Assembly: GCF_015706575.1 (NCBI RefSeq)
Contig: NW_024037063.1
Location: 22,506,927-22,570,926 of the forward strand
From: Patiria miniata
Lineage: Eukaryota; Echinodermata; Asteroidea; Valvatida; Asterinidae
Length of the DNA: 64,000 nt
Direction of reading: 5' to 3'
Position numbers and translations under genes: made by a program. The notes below the pieces were generated by a model. It did no database searches. It worked only from the letters and a program-made list of their open reading frames with translations, and had not been told where the DNA came from. Positions 33,645-43,600 of the stretch are shown here, in pieces (the first letter of the stretch is position 1; each line of letters begins with the position of its first letter).

Positions 33645-36600
33645 ATGGATGATCCAGATTTTTCGGTGTCTTTAGTTAAGATTGAGTCTACCTCGCAGGA
33701 TGAGGAAACTAAAGAATCAGAAATTCCGAACAATTCGAATTTGATAGGCAGCAGTAAAGGTAAACAAACGCAATATAGTTTGTATTGCATCTTTTTCGTG
33801 AAAATTTAGTCTGTTAATAGGCCCTATCATATATTTTATGCATTAATGTTATGCTTGATGGCAAGAACCTATAAATAATAGCCAAGCCCAAGTGTCTTGA
33901 AAAGGAATTAATAATTTGTTCATGACAGGTTGTTGTTCATAGTCATACTACATTTGCTTTTTTTTAAAGCGCAGTGCCAGTGGCTATTGTTATTTAATTA
34001 TGGCAGCCGTAACACAATGTTCAACTGCTATTGTTACGGAACCATCTGGTTCCCTGACCTAATAAGTCAGGATCTTTGGCTGTTGGAACCAGACTATCAA
34101 TTTAACCGAATGGTTCTCAAACTTTATTTCACTGTTTAAAAAATCCTCCAAAGCCACGGATTACAAAGAGGACAATTAAATGTAGGCCTGCCAAAAGAAT
34201 GATTTGATTAAAAACATGAAAGTAAAGAAAGCTATATTTAATAAATTGAGCAGCGCGGGAGTGGTTTTGATCTCTAGCACAGTAGTCGAACATGTAACCA
34301 ATCAATAATCGAGCTACCAAAGCGTTCTGGTTTGACGGGTAGTTATAAATGTTAATTTGTTATATAGGTCTAGATTCACAATGCTGATTTTGTAATACTG
34401 TAATGATAGTAGTTGAAAATCACTTTACCGCTGCCGTAACGATAGCCAATACGCTTTTAAAGAAAGATCTTTTAGGGAAAATTCAAACAAAAGTAATGCG
34501 TGGCTGCCATGTGAAATTAAAAAATTTACCATGTTAGCTGTGGCTGGAAACCAGAAACACTTTACATACTTGAATGATGTGAATGTAAATGTTTTAAATT
34601 TGTGTGTGTGTTTTTGTTTGTTAGACTGTCACACACTTTGGGATACGTTACGGCAACAAGGACAGCTGTTTAAGGTCCTGGACACACTGACATCCAAGAT
34701 GGCTCGGCTTGTCGGCAGAATTCAGAACCAGACTGCTTCAGAGGAAGGTATACGCATATTTCCCTTCAATAGAAAATGTACTCCCATTTTTGAATGGGAA
34801 CTTTTGAGCAAATGTAAAATTGGTGGGCGTGGAGATTCTCAATTCTTTTTACATAAGCGTATCTAACTCCCAGACTCATGTTCTTGAAATTCAATGGGTC
34901 TTGAGTCTGGAGTGCTGAATGGTAACACATAGCAACCGATTGAAAGTGGTGGACAGATGAATAGATGTTTTCATCAGATAATGCCATCCTGCCCCCACCT
35001 ATACAACAATACAGATACCTGTGTATAAATTCTGAAGGACAAATATATAAATATGCTTGGAAAGTTCACGCAGTTATTTTCAGTCGACGTCCACTGCATG
35101 TGACATGGATTATATTTTTTTGTACACTGTTTACTATAAAAAAAAAATTGATAACAAAAAAGAAAGGTATGAGAGAAATTGGATACCTCAAACTTTGACG
35201 ATTCCAATAACCATTGAAAGAGCAATATTTGATTTCACACTTTTTTTACCTTTTTGTCCATGTTTGTCGTTTTGCAGATAGCGTCACTGTGGTGGAGCTT
35301 CTCTCTCAACTTGGCATCATGTTCGTTGACACGGAAACCAAGGAGGACGGATCTAAGGAGAAGAGATTCACCTTTGTGACGGATGCTGGTTAGTAAGAAG
35401 AGTTTATGAAAAATGCACGTCCAAGATACATTCAGATCATGAAATGACAAGATGAAATGCTAAATATTTGAAGGTATTACATTTGGTATTAACTATTTGG
35501 TTGAGGAAAGATAGGTGTTTCATCATTTGACAACTAGCAGAAAATCTTTTCTTCTAGATATATTCAAGTCGTACATTAGCCACACTGCCAATGAAGCCTT
35601 TTGGCAAGGGCTTAAGAAGTTCAAAGTTGTGTTCTAATTTTTTGGGATATTTTTCTCTAAATGTATGATGCAGCTGTTAAAAGTAGTATTATTCAACAGT
35701 TAGAATGTTAGTTCTCTTTGTGTCTCTTTGTAGAGTCATCATTGCCACGACAACCACTCACAGCTCCTCAGTCTACTGACAAGCCTCAGCCAATACTGCT
35801 TCTGAACTCCAACGCCACGGAAACAGGAGTTGAGAGTGACGAAGACCATCCAGATCCCTTTGAACCTCTTGACGAACCTGATGACACCATGGGCGACATC
35901 CCAGATGCCGAACTCCCCGCCTTCATCTGCGAGTGGTGCAGAGAGGATCAAGGCACTCCCTTCATGCTTGATCTCCACTTGCTTCAAAACTGCAAGGTCC
36001 TGACGCATTTCAAAGATTATAGTATGTCCTGTCCGCGCTGCAAACGAGGCTTCCGTCAACTGCTGCGGCTACAGACCCACCTGCTTGTTGAGCATGGATT
36101 GGAATCCACAGAGGTGCTGGAGATCTTGCATGAGCTGGAGGAGAAAGTCAACAAGCAGCGTGTAGCCGATGAAAAAGGAGAGGCATCCCAATCTTCAGAT
36201 GAGAGTGACGTCTCTTCAGAATCGGAGGCAACCGAGAAACCCACCAAGCTTCAAATGGTGTGTGAAGTGTGTCAGGAGAAATTGGGAACTCGTATCGATT
36301 TGCGATCTCACCTGATGGGGGTTCACGCTTTCTCCCGTCAGAAAGCTGTCAACAGTGTCTACAAATCGGTGAAAACTGCCCAGATACCATCTCCTAGCAA
36401 GCCAAAGTCACATGCGCCTAAGACACACGCAAAGGAACTTGGATATTTCTTCAAGTGCACTGAGTGTGATAAAAGCTTTAAGGATCGCACAAAGTTGGTT
36501 AAGCATTTGAAGTCGGTGCACTTCATAACGCAGTTCAAAGCTCTAAAGGAAGGCAACAGACAGTATAAAGAATTGAATTCGACATTTGCTTGCGATTTAT

Positions 36601-38672
36601 GCCCCAGAAAATACTGTAACCGCTACTTGTTAAACAAGCATTTTTTTGAAGCACATCAGCTTTCTAAGGGCCAGGCACGGTTGAAATCTTCAGAGATGTA
36701 CCCACATGCAAGTAGTGTGGAGAAACCAGTAAGGAAATTAACAGTGAGACCATCACCATCCATGAGGTCAAGAAAGGCCAGAGAATTGAAGTCTAAGAAT
36801 GAAGACACAGATGATGAAGCGATCGGTTCAGATAAGCAACCACAACGATCTCCAAGAAGTGCTCACAAGAGAGGAAGAGGGCGTCCACGTAAGTCTAGGA
36901 GACTGGCTCGAAAAGGAATAAAGGCAGATGAGATAATTGAGGACGGTGAAGATGAACAAGAAAACCATGGCAACAGTATGGTAGATGATGAGGGTAACCA
37001 TGGCAATGTGGATAAGGAGAACAGCATCAGTGACTTGGACCAAGAAGCTGAGAGAGATGACAATGATGAAGACTTTGTGCCATCAGAGTTAGAAGACAAG
37101 ACATCAAGTTCTGAAAAGCAAGCCAAGAAAAAATCGCAAAGGAAAGCTAGCCGTGTTTCTGATGATGAGGAGTATGTGCTGCAAGATTCAGAATCTGAAA
37201 CAGCAAAGAAAAAAGTGGAGCCAAAATTAACAACACAGCCTGACAGTGTTATGGTTGAGAATGAAAACGAAGAAAAAGGTGATGAACATGCTGATGGCGA
37301 AGAGCCAAATGAATCAGAAAAACCGCCCAAGAAGAAGGGGAAAAGGGGCAGAAGGCCTAACGTGGAGGGCAAACACAAATGTCCTCACTGTGATAAAAGC
37401 TTCCTCCATCTGAACTATGCCAAGTTGCATATTTCCACAGTGCACAAGGAGAAGCCTGCGTATCAATGCAGCACGTGCCAGAAGCCATTCTACTTCAAAA
37501 CTACCTTCATACGTCACTTGAACTGCCACATGAATGAAGAGATGGGCATCAACTTCACCTGCGAAGTCTGTGGCAAGTGCTTTAAAGACAACCACAGCCT
37601 GATCACCCACAGGAAAATCCACATCAAGGATCTACCCTTCAAGTGCGAGTTCTGCGACAAGAGTTTCTTCCACCAGTCGCTGTTGTTACGCCACCGCAAC
37701 TTGCACACCAAGGAAACTGAGTACAAATGCAAACACTGCGACAGGGTCTTCTACCGAAAGGGCGGGCTGACGTATCACATGGCTTCGATCCATGACAACA
37801 AGCGAGACCACATCTGCGCAAATTGTGGTCTTGGCTTTGCTTCGAAGAGTGCCTTGGTTGCTCATGGGCATACTCACAGCACAGTGCGAACATTCCAATG
37901 TGATATATGCGGAACTCAGGTCAAGACTAAGGGAAACCTGAAGGAGCACATGAGGTGCGTTCACACGGAAGAGCGGGCTTACAAATGCGAGATCTGCCAG
38001 AAGGCATTCAATCGCAGTCACCGCCTGACCTTACACATGATGATGCACAGAGACGAGAGACCACACAAGTGCCACCTTTGCGACAAGGGCTTCCGGACCC
38101 GAACCAACCTGCGGGTCCACATCAAGTGGCATCAGGACCAGCGTGACTTCCAGTGCGAGCAATGTGGCAAGACCTTCCTGATCCCCGGAAACCTAGACCG
38201 GCACATGAAGACACACCGGAGCGGTAAAACCCATCGGAAAAAATCAACCAAAAAGCCTGCAGCAGAAACTGTACCACAGACCACGGACCAAACGCAGCTT
38301 GCCACGCACATGGAAGTACCTCCCAGCCAGCCAGTTGAGAACCAATACCAAACAGTCCAAAATCTGGTGTCAGGAGCGGGATTCGAGTCAGACCTTCCAA
38401 CATTAGCATCCATCGCGCAACACCTGTCCACAATGAACATTCCAGTCTTTCAGGCATCAAACACCGCAGGCCAGACTTCCATTCCGGTAGCAATCAACCG
38501 TGATGAGAACACCTGTACCTTACTTCCAGGCTCAGTCATATCTGGTGAGGCGTCGGCTGCCCTAGCGGCATTCAGCCATGCTCAGCAGCAACTACAGGGA
38601 CCTGCTACAGGCCCACCTGTCGTCACTCAGTCAGTGCAAGGCAACTTTGAGCAAATAGAATTGACCTTGTAA
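33645..38672 (+). CDS. C2H2 zinc-finger protein with AT-hook, about 14 fingers
   Basis: Exons 33645-33759, 34625-34747, 35278-35388 and 35734-38672 give 1095 residues, almost all in the last exon. The N-terminal 115 residues are not a recognised domain (not KRAB, BTB, SCAN or ZAD); they contain a helical segment LFKVLDTLTSKMARLVGRIQ. Four classic fingers follow (CPRCKRGF, CEVCQEKL, CTECDKSF, CDLCPRKY), preceded by a C2HC-like CEWC module. Next is a long acidic and basic linker with AT-hook KRGRGRPRKSRR and a second hook-like KKGKRGRRP. A regular run of ten fingers comes after it (CPHCDKSF to CEQCGKTF), some with TGEKP-type linkers eroded to HTEERAYK or HRDERPHK. The C-terminus is Q/T/S-rich. 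It is a likely sequence-specific DNA-binding regulator, but no orthologue is assigned. Confidence 0.92.
33966..34445. mobile_element. Terminal-inverted-repeat element T1, copy 1, in zinc-finger gene intron
   Basis: The left end has GTGGCTATTGTTA near 33979. The right end, CTGCCGTAACGATAGCCAAT near 34432-34451, is its inverse. Inside are GGCAGCCGTAACAC and AAATCCTCCAAAGCC, both shared with copy 2 at 45395-45785. Confidence 0.7.
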
Positions 38673-40694
38673 CCAGAAACGGATTATTCAACAAGAAGCA
38701 CTCATAGAAAGTGAAGATGTTATACACAAGTACTTTGGTGCGACACATCCATAAACATTTCACAGACTTTTGCTGACCGACTAACTGAGAGTGTTAATAT
38801 TTAAGCAGGTTTGGTGTAAAGCTAGTATATGATCATGGAGATTCGTATTATTTTATTAACTTTTTTTTCATGGCAGCGGATTTGGTTCTCGTTTCAATTA
38901 CTGTGTACAATATGAATTATGATTGCTTTTTAACTTGTTTTTATTTGTAATTACACTTCAAAGTGGATCAGTTTGAGGAATTTTCTTCTACATGTATATC
39001 TTATAGACTACATGTACATGTATATCTACATGAACGGCCTCAATCTGTTAATTGGAATCATATGCAATTTTGTTTCATGCTATTTAAGATGCACACTCGT
39101 TTTTGTTCCATGACAGTGTTTTGGGTATGCTGTTCAAACGAGTTCTGTGCCACGAAAAACAATGTAGCTGTCAAGATTTTCACTGAAAGTAAAATGCTCA
39201 ACAGCCCCTTGGGACAAAACAAATTAAAACAACGTGTTATCAATCAAAACTGTACTTTTTATTAATACCAAGCTTTTAAGCTATTTAGTCAACAACAACT
39301 TCGAATTGTTTTTGTGTTTAAAACTCAAAGGTATTTACAATGGTAAAGTTGGTTAAATTAAATAATTTCACTAACTCATAATTTTTCTGAGACTCAAAAG
39401 TAACAAAAGTGGGTTTACTATAACGACAGAAACACACAAACACCTGTGTTTCTTAATCTAAAATCACCAAATTTTCACTGCAGGTTTTCTACAACTGGTT
39501 CTTTCAAAAACGCATGCACTATTTTTTTGGCTTAAACAAAATTCACAAAATTGTGTGTACACGGCTACCATTTTCAATCAAATAAAGGTGTTTTTTTTTT
39601 AGTTTAGTAGCTCTAGCAGAAATCACATTTTGTAAGACCACTCCAGCTGCATTGTGAGGGTGATTCTTCGCGAGGTTTGGGGGTAAATTTTGGCAGCTTT
39701 TCAATTTTTTAAATGCGTCAGGATCTGAATGGTGGGGGTGGGTTACGACTTCAGTGATAAATCAACAACTTTAATATTGTAAATAACAGCTGTAAATGAA
39801 TTTTCTTTTTTTACAAAATATTCATAATTATCCTGTTACTTTACAGAATGACGCAAAAATAAATTGTGTTCAACTTATTCTTGTGTCAAATTGATACTCG
39901 ATGTTCAAATAATTCAACATTTTTGTAAAATACCATGTAGAAATACGGCAATCCTTAATGCATTAGTACTTTATTTTTATGCTCAAAGTTTTGCTTCTAA
40001 TTAGAGAGGGCGCTCTTCCAAGGTTATTTTTGAAACCACAGTTTTGCTTCAGCTTTGGTTTTATCATCAGGAAGCCTTTAAGTTCCAAACCATATGTAAA
40101 TATTTGGCCATTGGGCTCCTTTTTCTGAACCAGAACATGGACAAGTCAGGGCCTCAAATCGGAGCCAAACTGGAGTTGAAGCCGCTGTTTCACAAACCCC
40201 GAAAGTATACAATGCAATTTCCACACAGTTAACCCAATGAGTGTGGCAGTCCATTACAACTGACTACCATGAGTGCTTTGGAGAGGTTCACTGCCCCCGT
40301 CATATCTCAAACTGTTCCACTCTCTTAAAAAAATTAGACAAATTTCAGAGTTTCTATCGGGACAAAGTAGGATTTCAAACATAAAAACCACATTGTATAT
40401 GATGCACTCGTGTTCACCTATTCACTTCATAACCTTCGAAACACAGTTTTCTCTACAAATAAAAAAAAGTTAGAATAAATTTGATAGGACTGGAAACGCA
40501 TTCACTCAAAACTCTGCAGGGAATACTGGGCCAGGTCTAAAGAAGGTTTTATTTTTGTTGATCAATCAAAACCAATCAAGTCACTGTAGAATATAGGGCC
40601 TTGCCAGAACACGTCAAGATAAATTTATTTCACAATGTCCCTAATGGCTTTTGAGTTTACAAATGTTTGTCTGGTGGCGTTGAGTTTCTGTTGT
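38673..40694. other. Zinc-finger gene 3' UTR and convergent spacer with NIPSNAP gene
   Basis: No gene is seen. Candidate AATAAA signals occur near 39581 and 39859. AGAGGGCGCT lies at 40005-40014. Short CATGTATATC/CTACATGTA repeats occur around 38991-39031. Confidence 0.55.
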
Positions 40695-43600
40695 TCACTG
40701 AAGAGGAGAACATGGCAAGGGGATCATGATCCTAGCCTCCATCTTGCGAATCAGCGGCACTGCGGGGAAAAAACAACCCACACAATAAATTAATACAGGA
40801 TGTGATCATGGGCAAATTGTGGTTTTTTTGGGGGGGGAAGGGGTGTGCAGGAGTAAGGACACAGGTATTAGGTTATGAGAGTCGACTCCCATTTGTACAA
40901 AATCCACATGATCTGGCCCAAATAAAATGTATTCGAAGATACAGTAGTTTCCCACTAATTGTTCAATACAGTGGACTCTCGTTAATACAAACTCAGCCCG
41001 ACCTTCAAAAATGTTTGTTATATCAGAATTTTGTACAAAGTGGAGTGCCGGTCCCATTCACTGCACCCATAAATGCACAGGGACCAAGGCTTTATGTTTG
41101 CTATAACCAGAATTTGTATTAACAGTGTTTGTATTAAACAGTCGACTGTACATACATAAGCATTATTGTACATACTGTTCACATGTATGATGTACAATGT
41201 ATATGCATTTTGAAAACAACTCGTGCACAAGTCACTGGCATGCGTGACCGGCATCCTTTGATGCCGGGTCATTGTTGGTAACCACCGCATGCAATGAATA
41301 CTCACCAGTGTACGCTACACAGCTGTCCCATCCAGGATTCTGCCAGGCTTTCTCACGGATCTCCTTGCGTGTCTGAAGATCTTTGTAGGCTACCAAAAAA
41401 AAAAACACCACAAAGCAAATTTGCAAAAAACTGATTTCCGGCTATTAAGCTACTGTCGAAGTTTGTCTCCACTTGGCACTCCTGTTTTTGTGCATTCCAT
41501 CATGGGCTCTATGCACAAGGAGAGTTGGTGGAGTCCACTGGGAGACGCATTCGTCGACAACACCAAATGCTCACCCAAAGACACTATGGCTACACCAAAT
41601 GCTCACCCAAAGACACTATGGCTACACCAAATGCTCACCCAAAGACACTATGGCTACACCAAATGCTCACCCAAAGACACTATGGCTACACCAAATGCTC
41701 ACCCAAAGACACTATGGCTATGTACACTCGGAATAAAATGAGTCGTGCGTATCGTACTTTGCGCTATGCGCGCACAAACCAGTACGCCTATGTGGTGTGT
41801 CCCATCCATTGGGCTCTCAAAAGTGGTCCAAAAGCACTCTCATTTGTTAGCACACCGAGCCCAGCGTCTGTTCAAATTGGTCAAGTTCATAAAAGGTACT
41901 GCACATATGCAAAAGACTGATATGAACTCAAGGGAAGGCAAAAATGCCTGAATTAAAAATAATCAAGGACAGGATAACACTAGAAGAAACAGAGTTTTTA
42001 CAACTTTAGTAGTAAAGTAAGTGCATTCTCACCCCAGATGTGGTGTACTAAGTACAGGTCCCCCACTTGAGTGAAGAGACCTGCTACAGCTTCATTGTTC
42101 TCACGACGGAATCGAATTCCACTTTTCCTGTGGTTAAAAAAAAGGAGCGCAATACAAGCACACAGTGCTGAATATAAATTGTTGTGTACATAGAACTCAA
42201 AAGCCCAGATGCTGGGGCTGCAACTTAAGTTTAAAGCTACAGTCCATCATTGCAGCTATCCAAAAAGTAACTGACATAATTACTGTTGAAAAGCATACTT
42301 GGTTTAAAGATAGTAATGGGACTAAACTCCCTGTGAAATGATTTGTTCATTTTGAAAAAATCAATGAAAGAAGGCTATTTCCAACGATGTGTCTAAAGAG
42401 TAATTCTTGGAAAATTCCGTTAGTAGTTCGAAGCACGCGCAAACATTGACAAAACACACACGTGCACGGGGTTGCTATAGTTCATTGGTTCAGTGCGCGA
42501 CATCGCGTAGCTGCAATCGGCTCAGTGAGAACATGTCTCAGATGCTGAATTCAGGCCCAATTCAAAACGTGACTCATCAACTTTTGATTTGAGATCGAGA
42601 TCCTAGAATATTGTTTTCTCGCAATATACAGCATTCACCGAGCTGAAACTTCATCAGGTTAGTTGTTCAGCACCTTTCTTTAGATTTTGAGCACTTTTAT
42701 TGCTTCAACGAACAGAATGCACAAATTACAAATGATGGACCTTTAAGGCAATTTTTGTTTGCTAAATATTTCAAAGGAAAAATAGAAGAAAATTTAACAG
42801 TTGATTACTTACCAGTTGTTCGCCCACTCTATCAATGTACCAGGCTGGAAAAAATGAAAGGGAAAAAAAACATAATAATGAATTTACTCTGTAACGCATA
42901 TGATAGAACCTTCACAAAATGCTGTGTAATACTGGAGAATGTGAAATTAAACGGGATAAATCAAGGTTTACCTCGATATTTTATGAGGTTTTACAGTGTG
43001 CCTCGGGGTTCAACCCCAACTTACCTCATGTTTAATTTTGCATTCTTCCCCAACTCAGTACACCCTCATTGCAGTTTAAGATTTTGGACTTGAAACTTCC
43101 AAGGGGCATAGAGCTGTAGAGAAAATAGCAGCTAAGCATCTGTCATCGTTTAAAAGCTTACCCTGAGATGGTAGCTTCTGAGTTCATACAGGTTGCCTGG
43201 CTCTCGCGGCTGGGGCTTTCCCCAGAAGCTGAAGGGAAGCAGGAGGGAGTTACTCCGGTTCATCAACATCTCGCCTCGTAGCTTCTTGTAATCATTGTAC
43301 TCCTACAAGAAACAGGTAAGAGAAGTCACAAATTTATTAGAGATGTGACTGTGATAACGATGGTCCTGCAAGTTCAAGTGTTAAAATTAATAAAATAGTT
43401 AACTGAAATGATTTTATGACCTCAATAATTAAAGAACATTACTCCAACTCTCACAGATCCTTCAGCGTCCACAAGCTTTTGTAGGATTTTGTAAGATTTA
43501 GGAAGTACCCAGCCACTTTTACTTCAAATGAAGCTTGATGCCTTTTGAAAATTGAAGTACAGAGAATGTGCCATTGGTTCCTGCAGAGTGGGGGATGTTG

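Noticed and set aside
36863..38493. Minus-strand open frames up to 171 codons
   Set aside because: They are shadows of the zinc-finger exon; composition follows the sense codons and no splice or start context supports them.
41562..41720. CRISPR-like appearance (five regular repeats)
   Set aside because: Units abut with no spacers, and the DNA is an animal intron; it is a simple tandem repeat.
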